This document shows positions 1 through 8,595 of a DNA stretch of 64,000 nt, piece after piece (the first letter of the stretch is position 1; every line of letters starts with the position of its first letter). The translations under genes were made by a program, and so were the position numbers. The stretch spans positions 62,001 to 126,000 of the forward strand of contig NZ_JMKI01000037.1 of assembly GCF_000712295.1 (NCBI RefSeq). Direction: 5' to 3'. The notes beneath the pieces are model-generated. The model did not search any database, was not told the origin of the DNA, and saw only the letters and a program-made list of their open reading frames with translations. The stretch comes from Synergistes jonesii. GTDB lineage: Bacteria; Synergistota; Synergistia; Synergistales; Synergistaceae.

Positions 1-125
1 ATCATGCCGAAAATGAGCGATACCGCCATGATCGAAAGGAACGGATGAATCTTATACTTTGAGATCGCCACGATCATCGCCACGATGGACAGCACAAATA
101 CAACGATGAGAAGAATACCTGTCAT
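1..125 (-). CDS. GntP-family gluconate/organic-acid permease, N-terminal fragment
   Basis: This is the first 41 codons of a gene that runs off the left edge of the window. Translation from the ATG at 125 gives MTGILLIVVFVLSIVAMIVA, then a short basic turn (SKYKIHP) and a second hydrophobic stretch (FLSIMAVSLIFGM). That pattern is typical of the N-terminus of GntP-type inner-membrane symporters for gluconate or related acids. A good ribosome site (GGAGG in the mRNA) lies just upstream. It follows a CdaR-type regulator on the same strand after a 130-base gap, which fits a sugar-acid uptake locus. The family call rests only on these residues; the substrate cannot be told. Confidence 0.7.
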   Translation of the reverse strand, partial: MTGILLIVVFVLSIVAMIVAISKYKIHPFLSIMAVSLIFGM

Positions 126-255
126 TTCGTTTCGCCTCCTACATTTTTTCTACGTCAAAGCGTTTTGCAATATCAAGATAGCATGTTGAAGGAGACATAA
201 CAATATTACAGAAGACAATAATTATCGTAAATCATTGTCTTTCATAACATACAAC

Positions 256-1404
256 TTAAATAATATTCGACGAAATATCGCGATAAAAATGAATCGCGTT
301 GTAGTAGAGCGAGCTGAACTTTATCGAACGCGGGTCGTAGCCCGTAGTCTCGGCCAGCCGCCGCAGCCGGTACTGCAGCGTGTTCTTATGGATGAAGAGC
401 CGCTTCGACGCTTCGGCGACGGAGCCCTCGCACTCATAATAGAGCTCGAGCATCGATATGTAGGCGGCTATCTCCTCCGGCGAACAGTTGCGGAATATCC
501 TTCTGATATATTCGGCCTTGACGGCGTCGGGAATCTCGCCGAGAAAAATCTCCATGTTGAGACTGTCGTAAAGGCGCGGCTGCTTCGACGGGGAGCGCAG
601 ACAGGTGCACAGCGCCCTCTCCGCGCGCTCGAAAGCGGCCGCTATGTATTGATAGCCCCTGTATTCGGCGTCGATCCCTATCGCCAGCGAAACCTGGCAG
701 CGCGCCTCGACCTCGCGTTTGAGCCGCGAGGCGAAAGCAAGCATCCCTTCGTCGGGCTGCGCCGGAAGAAGCAGCGCTATACGGCTGTCAAGCTTATAAA
801 CTATGATATCCTTGCCGGCGGCGCACAGCTCCGATACGCGCCGCTCCGCCTCTTCGATAGTGACCTGCGTCCTCGTGGCGTCGTCGTTCATGAGCGGCAC
901 GGCCGAAATAAGCAGCACCCGTCGCGGCACGGTGATATCTATATGCAGGCTTCTCGCGCCCTCGGCCAGAGTCGCGAACTCGGCCGGCGACGCGTGGACC
1001 CATTCGTTAAGAAAGCGGCTGCGCGCGCGGCTTTCGATCCACATCTGCTCCGAAAGCGCGATATCGAGGATGAGGATCTCGGTCATCTTCCTGATGATCT
1101 GCCCATACTTGCGCAGCTTCTCATAAGGACCGGTGACGCCGATCACGCCCACGATCTTATCATTAAATGTGACGGGCAGGTTTATGCCCTGCTTTGCGCC
1201 GTCGAACTCTCCGTCATAGTGTACGACGAGCTCGTCGAGCCGCTCGTCGATCAGCTTCTTGGCGCCGGCATGGAAGGTGTTCATCCGCGCCGGGTCGGTA
1301 CTCGCGATGATAACGCCCTCCGAATCCATCATATTTATCTTCTCGCCGATAACGCCCTCGATCTCCTGGACGATATTCATGGCGCTCCGCTTGGGAAATT
1401 GCAT
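256..1404 (-). CDS. cdaR: CdaR-type sugar-diacid regulator (PucR-like C-terminal HTH)
   Basis: This is a transcriptional activator of the CdaR family, which senses glycerate or sugar diacids and controls their uptake and breakdown. The N-terminal ~130 residues match the diacid-recognition domain (INMMDSEGVIIAS, then KQGINLPVTF and IVGVIGVTGP). A divergent middle part follows, and the C-terminus (about residues 310-382) carries the PucR-type helix-turn-helix with RLFIHKNTLQYRLRRL. I start it at the ATG at 1404 because GGAGG sits 8 nt upstream; the frame is open to a TTG at 1428 without a ribosome site. It has 382 residues. The GntP permease fragment follows on the same strand and is the likely target. 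Family membership is clear; the effector is inferred. Confidence 0.85.
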   Translation of the reverse strand: MQFPKRSAMNIVQEIEGVIGEKINMMDSEGVIIASTDPARMNTFHAGAKKLIDERLDELVVHYDGEFDGAKQGINLPVTFNDKIVGVIGVTGPYEKLRKYGQIIRKMTEILILDIALSEQMWIESRARSRFLNEWVHASPAEFATLAEGARSLHIDITVPRRVLLISAVPLMNDDATRTQVTIEEAERRVSELCAAGKDIIVYKLDSRIALLLPAQPDEGMLAFASRLKREVEARCQVSLAIGIDAEYRGYQYIAAAFERAERALCTCLRSPSKQPRLYDSLNMEIFLGEIPDAVKAEYIRRIFRNCSPEEIAAYISMLELYYECEGSVAEASKRLFIHKNTLQYRLRRLAETTGYDPRSIKFSSLYYNAIHFYRDISSNII

Positions 1405-1510
1405 AAGCCTCACCTCCGCCGTCAACAACGATTATAACCTCTCCGCGCACGCTGCGGACTAAAAAGCATATCGGCGCAGTTATGGAAAAACAACAAAATA
1501 AAAATTTTTC

Positions 1511-1538
1511 TTGACATTATCCGTATACGCTGTAAAAC
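1511..1538 (+). promoter_or_regulatory. Promoter of the CoA-transferase operon
   Basis: A consensus -35 box TTGACA (1511-1516) is followed after 16 bases by TAAAAC (1533-1538), a weak -10. An A/T-rich tract lies immediately upstream. It points at the gene starting at 1572. On the other strand a TATAAT (1436-1431) could serve the regulator gene, but I see no -35 for it. The stretch 1405-1571 holds only this divergent promoter region. Confidence 0.5.
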
Positions 1539-1571
1539 TGGACGCAGTAATTTGAAAGGGAGCTTTAAAGA

Positions 1572-2279
1572 ATGGCGAAACCCTTTATAAAGCCCGTCGT
1601 CGCCGCGCGCGAGGCGGCGAAGTTCGTAGCGGACGGCTCTTCTCTGATGATCGGAGGTTTCAACTTCGGCGGGGCGCCTTACACGCTTATCGACGCGCTC
1701 TGCGAAAGCGGCGCGCGCGACATAGATCTGATCTGCGTCGATACGAGCTACTACGACACGAAGGTCAAGGGCCCCGTCGGCGTCGCCAGACTCGTAACCG
1801 AGGGGCGCCTGCGCTCGCTCATAGCGTCGCACATCGGGCTGAACAAAAAGACGCAGGAGCTTTACACGAGCGGCGAGCTGAAGGTCGAGCTGATACCGAT
1901 GGGGACCTTCGTCGAAAGGATCCGCGCCGGCGGCGCCGGGCTCGGCGGCGTGCTGACCCCGACCGGAGTCGACACCGTCTACGAGAAGGGGCGCGAGACG
2001 CTGGAGCTCGACGGGAAACGCTATATAATCGAGCGCGCGCTCACCGCGGAGGCGGCGTTCATACGCGCCTACAAAGCGGACGCAGCGGGAAACCTCATCT
2101 ACTACGGCACTAACAGGAACTTCAACCCGACGATGGCGACCGCGGCGAAAAAAGTCATAGCGGAGGTAGACGAGGTAGTGCCGATCGGCGAGATCGACCC
2201 GAACAGCGTAGTGACGCCGGGAATATTCATAGACGCCTTAGTGATAAAGGGGAAAAACGAATATGCTTCCAGAACTTAG
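1572..2279 (+). CDS. atoD: Acyl-CoA:acetate/acetoacetate CoA-transferase, subunit A
   Basis: This is the alpha subunit of a two-chain family I CoA-transferase, which moves CoA between short-chain acids such as acetate, butyrate or acetoacetate during amino-acid or butyrate fermentation. The sequence has the family's glycine-rich CoA-binding start (DGSSLMIGGFNFGGAP), the MGTFVERIRAGGAGLGG segment and FNPTMATAAKKVIAEVDEVV. At 235 residues it has the usual length. GGGAG precedes the ATG. The beta-subunit gene overlaps its last 17 bases, so the two are translationally coupled. The exact acid pair is not determined by sequence; butyrate-acetoacetate and acetate CoA-transferases both fit. Confidence 0.85.
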   Translation: MAKPFIKPVVAAREAAKFVADGSSLMIGGFNFGGAPYTLIDALCESGARDIDLICVDTSYYDTKVKGPVGVARLVTEGRLRSLIASHIGLNKKTQELYTSGELKVELIPMGTFVERIRAGGAGLGGVLTPTGVDTVYEKGRETLELDGKRYIIERALTAEAAFIRAYKADAAGNLIYYGTNRNFNPTMATAAKKVIAEVDEVVPIGEIDPNSVVTPGIFIDALVIKGKNEYASRT

Positions 2280-2931
2280 CGAAGATGAAGCTAAGGTACG
2301 CATCGCGAGAAAAATCGCGTCGGAGCTCAAAGACGGCGAGCTGGTGAACCTGGGGATAGGGATACCGCAGTCAGTGCCCAAGTACCTGCCGGAGGGCGTC
2401 CATTTGATACTGCAGACGGAAAACGGCGCGATAAACGCCGGGGCCACCGAGGAGAAGCGCGACCTGCGCACGATCGACGCGGGCGGCGCGCCGATAACCA
2501 TCCTGCCGGGAGGCGCGCTCGTCTCCTCCGAGCTCAGCTTCGCGATAATGCGCGGCGGGCACGTCGACGCGACAGTCTTAGGCGCCCTCGAGGTCGACGC
2601 CGAGGGCAGCCTCGCCAGCTGGATGATACCGCAAGTGCGCGTGCCTGGGATGGGCGGCGCGATGGACATAGCGACTGGCTCGAAGATGGTCTACGTCGCG
2701 ACACGCCACTTCGACAAGAGGGGCAAAAGCAAGCTGGTGCAAAAATGCACGCTGCCTTTGACCGGGCGCTGCGTCGTCGACGTCGTCGTCACGGAATACT
2801 GCGTGCTGCGCAACAGCTACGGACGCATGGTGATGACGGCGCTCGCGGAGGACGCGCCACTCCGGGAGCTGCTCGACAGGACTGAAATGAAGATATACGT
2901 CAGCTCTCAGCTGACAAAGGAAAAATTTTAG
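2263..2931 (+). CDS. atoA: Acyl-CoA:acetate/acetoacetate CoA-transferase, subunit B
   Basis: This is the catalytic beta subunit. The family I active-site glutamate is in LQTENGAINAG (about residues 49-59), the Glu that forms the enzyme-CoA thioester. Other family marks are NLGIGIPQSVPKYLPEGV near the start and MGGAMDIATGSKMVYV. It has 222 residues, standard for the subunit. Its ATG lies inside the end of the alpha-subunit gene. The 275 bases after it (2932-3206) hold no gene or terminator I can support; the next gene is convergent. Confidence 0.87.
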   Translation: MLPELSEDEAKVRIARKIASELKDGELVNLGIGIPQSVPKYLPEGVHLILQTENGAINAGATEEKRDLRTIDAGGAPITILPGGALVSSELSFAIMRGGHVDATVLGALEVDAEGSLASWMIPQVRVPGMGGAMDIATGSKMVYVATRHFDKRGKSKLVQKCTLPLTGRCVVDVVVTEYCVLRNSYGRMVMTALAEDAPLRELLDRTEMKIYVSSQLTKEKF

Positions 2932-3206
2932 CCGCCAGAGGGAATCTAACGCAGGCATCGCTAAAGCGAACGAAAACGCCGCGCGCCGCGAAGGCTTTCA
3001 GTGCAAGCACGGCTGTCTCGTCATTCATCAATTTATATACCTTTATCAGCGTTTTTCACAAGGGATCGTCTTTCATTGGCACTACAAATAACTTCCTGTC
3101 GAGTTGGTAGCCCGGTGCGTTTACCGCGCGCGCCTTCGCCGGTTATGCGTCTTAATAGATCTGCGCGCCGGCAGCTGCGCTATTTGAGGTGCAGACGCTC
3201 GCCCGG

Positions 3207-4400
3207 CTACAATAAAATAACATAGAAGAAATGCGCGCATACACCGGCCAAAAAGCCGCCGATGGTGTGGCTCAATATGGCTTTCATGGTCATCTTGCGA
3301 GAATTTATCGCCTCCATCATCGCGACGTGCGTGCTGAGATATCCGCTCCAACACATTCCCATCGCCGTAAAAACGGCAATTTCGTTCGCCCCGATCCTGC
3401 CCTCCCTGAGCAGTTGAGGAACTATACCTATAGCCGCACCAACCGCGCCGAGCGACGTCAACGGGAACGCGATGGCGGATGGATCCTGAAATCCGAGAAG
3501 CGGGTCCAGTATGATATTCAGATACCTTCCAAGAACGGGAAGCACGGCGATGCCCTCATAGGCTGCGCCGGTATAAACCCCTTCCGCGCCGGGACCGTTC
3601 GTCAGCATCATGACCACGGTACAGATCGTCGCAACTCCGGGAATCACAAGCAGAGACAGGTTGAAGCCGGTCTTAGCCCCGTCTAAAAGGGCCTCCATAA
3701 AACGCTGCAGCCCATTTCCCACGCGGATTTCACGAAAATTAAGCACGTCGAATTCTTCTTTAGACTCGTAACCCTCGGCTTTTGCACCTTCGTCTGTACC
3801 ATATTCCCTCTTGCTGAAAAACTGCATAATGCGGACGCTGACGATGCTTCCGATTACCGCGCCGAGCGTACCCGTCAACACCGCGCCCAAGTAACTCTCG
3901 CCTGTGATGGAACCCTGCGCCACCATGAAGGTACCGACGATGAGCCCCATTCCGAAAGACGTGCCGAGGTTTGTCAAAGAGACATACTGATAGCGCTTGA
4001 AATAGCGGCAAAACCCTCTGTCTGCCGCGAGAGAAAGAATTGCCGGGTTATCAGAAAGATACGTCGCCATGACGCCGATGACGGAGACGCCGGGCAAATT
4101 GTACAGCGGTTTCATCAAGGGGGACAGAATCATGTTGGCAAGCGCCAGAACGCCAAACTCTGAGAAAATAGCGCTCACCGCGCCGGCCAAAATGCATACC
4201 GCAGAGATTAAAAAACAAGTATTGATGACGAGGTCGTGCGCCGTCGCCATCATCGTACCAAACATATTCGCTACGCCCATCTTCATGCCGAACATGGCAA
4301 AGAAACTAATGATGAGTACAAACCATATAAGACCTTCCGGCCCCACGGCTTTTACAACCTTTGTCTTTTCTTCCATCTTCCTCAACTCACTTATCCTCAC
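3207..4400 (-). CDS. Gate-domain membrane transporter, CD0519/CD1768-like
   Basis: This is an integral membrane protein of about 397 residues with roughly ten hydrophobic helices, resembling the nucleoside-recognition (gate) domain permeases known from the Clostridioides difficile CD0519/CD1768 group. Helix-rich segments include LIWFVLIISFFAMFGMKMG near the start and VAMMEAINSRKMTMKAILSH near the end; repeated 'gate'-like units flank a soluble stretch at about 205-235. Substrate is unknown. The start is uncertain: GTG at 4400 gives the whole frame, while an ATG at 4376 (MEEKTKVV) is also possible; neither has a strong ribosome site. A hairpin with a T-run (4412-4462) separates it from the small membrane protein upstream, and a divergent LysR gene beyond may regulate both. 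Confidence 0.75.
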   Translation of the reverse strand: MRISELRKMEEKTKVVKAVGPEGLIWFVLIISFFAMFGMKMGVANMFGTMMATAHDLVINTCFLISAVCILAGAVSAIFSEFGVLALANMILSPLMKPLYNLPGVSVIGVMATYLSDNPAILSLAADRGFCRYFKRYQYVSLTNLGTSFGMGLIVGTFMVAQGSITGESYLGAVLTGTLGAVIGSIVSVRIMQFFSKREYGTDEGAKAEGYESKEEFDVLNFREIRVGNGLQRFMEALLDGAKTGFNLSLLVIPGVATICTVVMMLTNGPGAEGVYTGAAYEGIAVLPVLGRYLNIILDPLLGFQDPSAIAFPLTSLGAVGAAIGIVPQLLREGRIGANEIAVFTAMGMCWSGYLSTHVAMMEAINSRKMTMKAILSHTIGGFLAGVCAHFFYVILL

Positions 4401-4411
4401 AATTGCCTACG

Positions 4412-4462
4412 AAAAAGGGCTGCCGTTAAGCCCGTAATCTGCTTAGCGCAACAGCCCCTTTC
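4412..4462 (-). terminator. Terminator/attenuator between small membrane protein and permease
   Basis: Read on the minus strand, AAAGGGGCTG pairs with CAGCCCTTTTT across an imperfect inner stem (CTAAGC with GCTTA), and the right arm runs into five T residues. It lies after the 57-codon gene and just before the permease start, so it could act as an attenuator that reduces read-through into the permease. Confidence 0.55.
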
Positions 4463-4492
4463 TGAAGGGAAAGAACTGCTTTTCACGGATAG

Positions 4493-4666
4493 TCATATTT
4501 TTGCGCTGGAGAAGCCATACTGTCCTCTGCTTCCTCTGCCCTTAAACGCCTTCTTTTTTCCTCTGGCGATCCCCCAGATTCTTTCGGCGGTCACAGCGGC
4601 CGCGAAAACGAAAGAACAGATCGATACAACAAGCATCATCGCTACCAGAAACATTTCTCCGCGCAT
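4493..4666 (-). CDS. Small single-pass membrane protein
   Basis: This is a 57-residue protein starting MRGEMFLVAMMLVVSICSFV, with one long hydrophobic helix (about residues 4-25) and a basic, glycine-rich cytosolic tail (ARGKKKAFKGRGSRG). I choose the ATG at 4666 because AAGGGGGC lies about 7 nt upstream; the frame is open to 4702 without such a site. It is first in a presumed unit with the gate-domain permease, so a small accessory subunit or regulator of that transporter is plausible. I do not recognise the family. Confidence 0.55.
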   Translation of the reverse strand: MRGEMFLVAMMLVVSICSFVFAAAVTAERIWGIARGKKKAFKGRGSRGQYGFSSAKI

Positions 4667-5176
4667 CGTACTCGCCCCCTTATTTTTATTGTTGTTTTTC
4701 ACCGATCTTTTATGCCGTTAATGTTATCAAGCTTGACAAAAGAAGTAAAACGACAAAACAAAATGTCGAACATAACGTTTTATCATGTATCGCGCGCTGC
4801 ACGGCGCCCCCGAGGGCTCCTCGGCAGAAAAAACGGGCACGGCCCGTAAAGGACCGCGCCCGTCTGCGCAGGTAAAACAGCATGACCGCACTATCAAAAC
4901 AACCGACAGGACGCCGCCGATAACGCCGCAGCGCACGTCAGCCCCCCCAACTCCCAAATGCTGACCTTCGCGCACGCAAGAAGCTAAAGGCAATATGCCT
5001 CGATCTGTTCCCGCAGTTCGGCCGGTGTCGCTGCGCCGGCGTCTGCCGCAGCAATTATCGGCGGCAAAAAGGTGTTTTTTACAAAAATTCACCATATCAC
5101 AGCGCACTCAAATTTCATAATAGCTGTTATATTATACCAAACAGCACAATGAATATCTCGCAGGGGGCGATATTTT
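4667..5176. other. Intergenic region with possible gene remnant, between small membrane protein and LysR gene
   Basis: About 510 bases without a convincing intact gene. It must hold the divergent promoters for the permease unit and the LysR gene. Near 4840-4862 there is a short inverted repeat (CGGGCACGGCCCG type). On the minus strand, 4984-5087 is an open frame ending in TPAELREQIEAYCL, which looks like a protein tail but has no start codon, so it may be the remnant of a lost gene. Confidence 0.35.
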
Positions 5177-6067
5177 TTGGATATAAGAAAATATGAGGTG
5201 ATTATAAAAGCCGCCGAATGTAGAAATCTGACTAAGGCGGGAGAATTTTTCGGCTATACACAGTCGGGGGTCAGCCATATGATCAAGGTGGTCGAGGAAG
5301 AGCTCGGCTTCCGCGTGCTCAACAGAAGCAGAAGCGGCGTCTCTCTGACTCCCGAAGGGGAAAGGATAATCCCGGTGCTGCGCGAAATCGCCCGCTGGAA
5401 CGAAAACCTTGTGCAGATAGCAGCGGATATAAACGGCCTGGTATGCGGAAACCTGCGCGTCGGCGTATTCAGCAGCGTCGCAATCCATTGGCTGCCGCGT
5501 ATTCTAAGAGATTTCCAGGCGGATTACCCGCATATCAGCATAGATATCATCGAAGGAGGAAGCGAGGATATGCGCGACAAGCTGTCGAACGGCGAGATAG
5601 ACCTTGCACTGATGAGCATTCAGCCGAATTTCGGTTTTGAGGCCCAAGTGCTGAAGGTAGACTCATTTTTTGCCGTCCTGCCGCACGAACATCCTCTTGC
5701 AAAGAAAGCGCACTTCCCGCTCGAAGCGTTCAACGGTTCGGAGTTCATACTCGTCAAGCGCGGCTACGACGACGACATTTACAAGATACTCGCCGAATAC
5801 TCGCTCACGCCGAATATAAAATTCACGTCGAACAACGAGCATGCCGTCGTGTCAATGATAGAGAGCGGTCTCGGCGTCAGCATCCTGCCGGAGCTCGTCG
5901 TGCGCAGCTACCATGAAAACGTCTCCGTGCTTCCTCTTTCGCCCGAGGTCAGCAGGAAACTCGGCATCTGCGTGACGTCCTTCGACGAGCTTTCGCCGGC
6001 TTGCAGGCGCTTCTGCCGGTACGTAAGAAAGACGGTCGCGCCGGACGGTGCGATGACAGAGGATTAA
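5177..6067 (+). CDS. LysR-family transcriptional regulator
   Basis: This is a LysR-type regulator of 296 residues. The N-terminal winged helix-turn-helix is plain (AAECRNLTKAGEFFGYTQSG, then RVLNRSRSGVSLTPEG). The effector domain begins near residue 90 with GNLRVGVFSSVAIHWLPRIL and ends with the usual SGLGVSILPELVV. I use the TTG at 5177 because AGGGGGC lies 9 nt upstream and translation gives MDIRKYEVI, the normal start of the family. It is divergent from the small membrane protein and permease and is likely to control them; the inducer is unknown. Confidence 0.85.
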   Translation: MDIRKYEVIIKAAECRNLTKAGEFFGYTQSGVSHMIKVVEEELGFRVLNRSRSGVSLTPEGERIIPVLREIARWNENLVQIAADINGLVCGNLRVGVFSSVAIHWLPRILRDFQADYPHISIDIIEGGSEDMRDKLSNGEIDLALMSIQPNFGFEAQVLKVDSFFAVLPHEHPLAKKAHFPLEAFNGSEFILVKRGYDDDIYKILAEYSLTPNIKFTSNNEHAVVSMIESGLGVSILPELVVRSYHENVSVLPLSPEVSRKLGICVTSFDELSPACRRFCRYVRKTVAPDGAMTED

Positions 6068-6097
6068 CCGCGGAAACCCGCCGGCGATCCGCGCAAC

Positions 6098-6148
6098 GCG
6101 AACAAAAGCCCGCTGGCGGCCGAAGGCCGCCAGCGGGCTTTTGTTCGC
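6098..6148. terminator. Strong bidirectional terminator, 24-bp perfect stem
   Basis: Two perfect 24-base arms (6098-6121 and 6125-6148) flank a GAA loop. The arms contain AAAAG and CTTTT, so a U-rich tail is made in both directions. It separates the convergent LysR gene and the exported coiled-coil protein. Confidence 0.9.
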
Positions 6149-6158
6149 GCTTTTCCGC

Positions 6159-6929
6159 TTACTGCTTAGCGAGTTCGTCGAGCCTCTTTTGAATCGTATC
6201 CAACTCTTCGTTGATCGACGAAAGCTTCGACTCCTCTTCGGCTTTGTCTTTGCGCAGCTTCTCAAGGCGTTTGATGAGGCGGTCGGTCTCAAGCTTGTTC
6301 GCCGCGGCGCCCTGGTAGAGCTTCTGCGGGTCGTCGTCCGCCACGTCCCAGATGAAGCTTATCGACTTGCCCTCCAGCAGCGGGCTGATAGCGGGCGAGA
6401 ATTCAAGGTTCACGCTGTTCACGCCCTTAAGCAGATCCCTGCCGCTCTTCTCGTCGAAGCGCGGGAAGAAGACGAGTCCCTCTTTATTCCCCTGGAACTT
6501 GAAGTTGAAGCGTTTGTCGTAGTCGGCCGGCTTGTAGGTCTTGCCCTTTATCCTCAGCTTGACCATTATGTCGAAGGGGCCCAGGTACATCGTCGGGCCG
6601 TTGTTGACGAACTCTATATGTATGGGGATGAGCTCGTCGAGCTTCAAGCTCGACAGGAATTTGTACTTATAGTCGTCGGCCTCGCTCTGCGTCCAGAGGT
6701 TGTCCTTCGACTCCTTCTGCACGAGGGCCTCTATGAACTCCGCCGAGTAGTAGGTGGCCTTGACTTCGAGGTTGGCTCCGTCTTCGTCGACGATCTTGCG
6801 CGACTTCGTCCAGCGCAGAAGCGCCTGGTCGAAGGCGTCGGCCGACGCCGGAAGCGCCGGCGCCAGCGATATCAAAGCCGCCACCGCGGCCAGCAGGAGC
6901 GCCGCCAATTTAAATCTGTAATTTCTCAA
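6159..6929 (-). CDS. Exported protein with C-terminal coiled coil
   Basis: I do not recognise a named family. The 256-residue protein has a clear Sec signal peptide (KLAALLLAAVAALISLAPAL, cleavage likely after ALPASA), a mixed globular middle (about 32-205) with beta-type stretches such as PIHIEFVNNGPTMYLGPFDI, and a charged coiled coil (about 215-256, LEKLRKDKAEEESKLSSINE). It should be periplasmic. It lies directly downstream of, and in the same direction as, the SLH porin but behind that gene's terminator, suggesting an envelope role with separate expression. Confidence 0.65.
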   Translation of the reverse strand: MRNYRFKLAALLLAAVAALISLAPALPASADAFDQALLRWTKSRKIVDEDGANLEVKATYYSAEFIEALVQKESKDNLWTQSEADDYKYKFLSSLKLDELIPIHIEFVNNGPTMYLGPFDIMVKLRIKGKTYKPADYDKRFNFKFQGNKEGLVFFPRFDEKSGRDLLKGVNSVNLEFSPAISPLLEGKSISFIWDVADDDPQKLYQGAAANKLETDRLIKRLEKLRKDKAEEESKLSSINEELDTIQKRLDELAKQ

Positions 6930-6993
6930 GCGAATACCTCCGTCGATGTAGTTGCTGCGGATAAGTATAGAACAGAATCGAAAAGAAATAAAG

Positions 6994-7027
6994 CAAAAAA
7001 AAACAGAGACCCTTGCGGGTCTCTGTC
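6994..7027 (-). terminator. Terminator of the SLH porin gene
   Basis: On the minus strand ACAGAGACCC pairs with GGGTCTCTGT around a four-base loop, followed by a run of nine T. It lies 18 bases after the porin stop codon. Confidence 0.9.
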
Positions 7028-7044
7028 TCTGTCAACTAGCCAGA

Positions 7045-8595
7045 TTAGAAGCTGACGTTCGTGCGGAAGCGGACGACGTGGTCCTTTCCGACAGCGCCGC
7101 CAAATCCAATCAGATCTTCGTTGCCGTGGTCGACCTGGTCGTAGGCGAGCTCGAAGTAGATGGCCGGCGTGTACTGATAGCCGATGCCGAGGCCCCACTC
7201 CGTGGCGTCGTCAAGTCCGAAGGTGTCGTAGTCTACATTCGCGAAGCGGACGAAGGAGCTCCACTTGTCGTTCCACTTCTGCTCGGCCTTCACGAACCAC
7301 CACTTGGAGGTCCCGAAAGGATCCGTCCAGTTCATATTCCTGCCTACATAGTCGTACGCGCCGCCGCCGATCGAGTAGCGGTTGGTAAGGCCGAGGAAGG
7401 TGTTGTCCTGCTGCGAATATTCGATCCACAGCGAGGTGAACTTCAGGAGGTCCTGCTTGATGTCGAGGATGGCTTTCCAAGCCCTCGGGCTGTCCTCTGT
7501 AACTCCGGCCAAAGCGCCCGTGTACGTCGGGACGGCCTCGCCGAGGTCCTGCCAGTAGTAAATGCCCTTCAGCTCGACGGCCGGCGTGAACTTGTAGCCG
7601 GCATAGACGCCGTACGTCTTGACCGAAAGGTCGACGTCAAGCCCTGTCGAGTCGTCGTCGAACCAGTAGCCGGTGCCGCCGAGCGTGAACTTCTCGTTGG
7701 GCTGCCAGTTGAGGTCGAGGATGTAGCTCATGAAGCTCCCCACTGTACCGTCGCTGACGCCGATGTAGTCGTCGCCGAAGTTGTCGTTGCGGCCGACGAT
7801 CGCCGTCGCCTTGAAGGTGTTCCACTTCTTGGAGAGCATGAAGCCGTCCGTGCGGAAGTCGCCGAATATCGCGTCGTTGTCCGTGTAGAGGCCGTTCTCG
7901 TCTTCAAAGTCGACCGCAAAGCGTCCTACGCGAAGTTCGATGTCGTACGGGAGCTTCGTGTTCACGAAGAGGTGAGACCAGCGCATATTCTGCAGGTCTC
8001 CGCGTCCGCCGCGAGCAGCGGGGGCCCCGGAGGCGTCGGCGCCGGTACGGTACTGGGCGTAGAAGTAGGTGTTCTCGTCTATCGTCTTCGTGAGGAAGAG
8101 GCGGAAGCGCTCTTTTTCAAAGTCGTTCTTCAGACCGCTTTCGTTGTAGTAGTACTGACCGTCGTCGGTGTCCGTCGCGAACTTCGCGTCGAAGCGGAAG
8201 TTGCCGCGGATCTTCCATCCGCCTACGCCGTCTTCGAGGACCGCTACTCTCTTGTCGATCTGGTCGACCTTGACGCCGAGGGCGTCGAGTTCGTCTTTGA
8301 ATTCCATGACGAGCTTCTTGAGGAGCTCGAGATCCTGCTTGCTGGCCTTGTCGGCGTCTACCGATACGAGAGCGCGCGCCACGATCGACGCCATCTCATA
8401 ACGGGTAGCGGGCTGAGCGCCCTTGTAGGAGCCATCCGGATAGCCGGAGACTATTCCACGCGACGCCAGAAGTCCTACCGCGTCGTAGGCCCAGTGTCCC
8501 TGGGGTACGTCCATGAACGGGTTCGTTGCCGCGAGAGCCGGGGCCGCGAAAGCGACGACGGCTACCATTGCGAGTACTGCCATAAATTTCTTCAT
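7045..8595 (-). CDS. SLH-domain outer-membrane porin (OmpM-like)
   Basis: This is a major envelope protein of 516 residues. It has a signal peptide (MKKFMAVLAMVAVVAFAAPA, cleaved after ALA), then one SLH domain (about 25-80, with FMDVPQGHWAYDAVGLLASR), a short coiled coil (about 85-120), and a long beta-barrel with alternating aromatic strands ending in the terminal phenylalanine RFRTNVSF. In diderm bacteria with OmpM-type porins the SLH domain tethers the outer membrane to peptidoglycan or its polymers while the barrel is a channel. AAGGGGG precedes the ATG. The long leader and strong terminator suggest high expression. Confidence 0.88.
   Translation of the reverse strand: MKKFMAVLAMVAVVAFAAPALAATNPFMDVPQGHWAYDAVGLLASRGIVSGYPDGSYKGAQPATRYEMASIVARALVSVDADKASKQDLELLKKLVMEFKDELDALGVKVDQIDKRVAVLEDGVGGWKIRGNFRFDAKFATDTDDGQYYYNESGLKNDFEKERFRLFLTKTIDENTYFYAQYRTGADASGAPAARGGRGDLQNMRWSHLFVNTKLPYDIELRVGRFAVDFEDENGLYTDNDAIFGDFRTDGFMLSKKWNTFKATAIVGRNDNFGDDYIGVSDGTVGSFMSYILDLNWQPNEKFTLGGTGYWFDDDSTGLDVDLSVKTYGVYAGYKFTPAVELKGIYYWQDLGEAVPTYTGALAGVTEDSPRAWKAILDIKQDLLKFTSLWIEYSQQDNTFLGLTNRYSIGGGAYDYVGRNMNWTDPFGTSKWWFVKAEQKWNDKWSSFVRFANVDYDTFGLDDATEWGLGIGYQYTPAIYFELAYDQVDHGNEDLIGFGGAVGKDHVVRFRTNVSF

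Noticed and set aside
235-1437. 400-codon plus-strand frame over the regulator gene
   Set aside because: Antisense shadow of the CdaR-type gene; composition is basic and low in family signals, while the minus strand gives clear domains.
4727-5107. 126-codon minus-strand frame upstream of the LysR gene
   Set aside because: Cysteine- and arginine-rich, no ribosome site, no motifs; probably chance.
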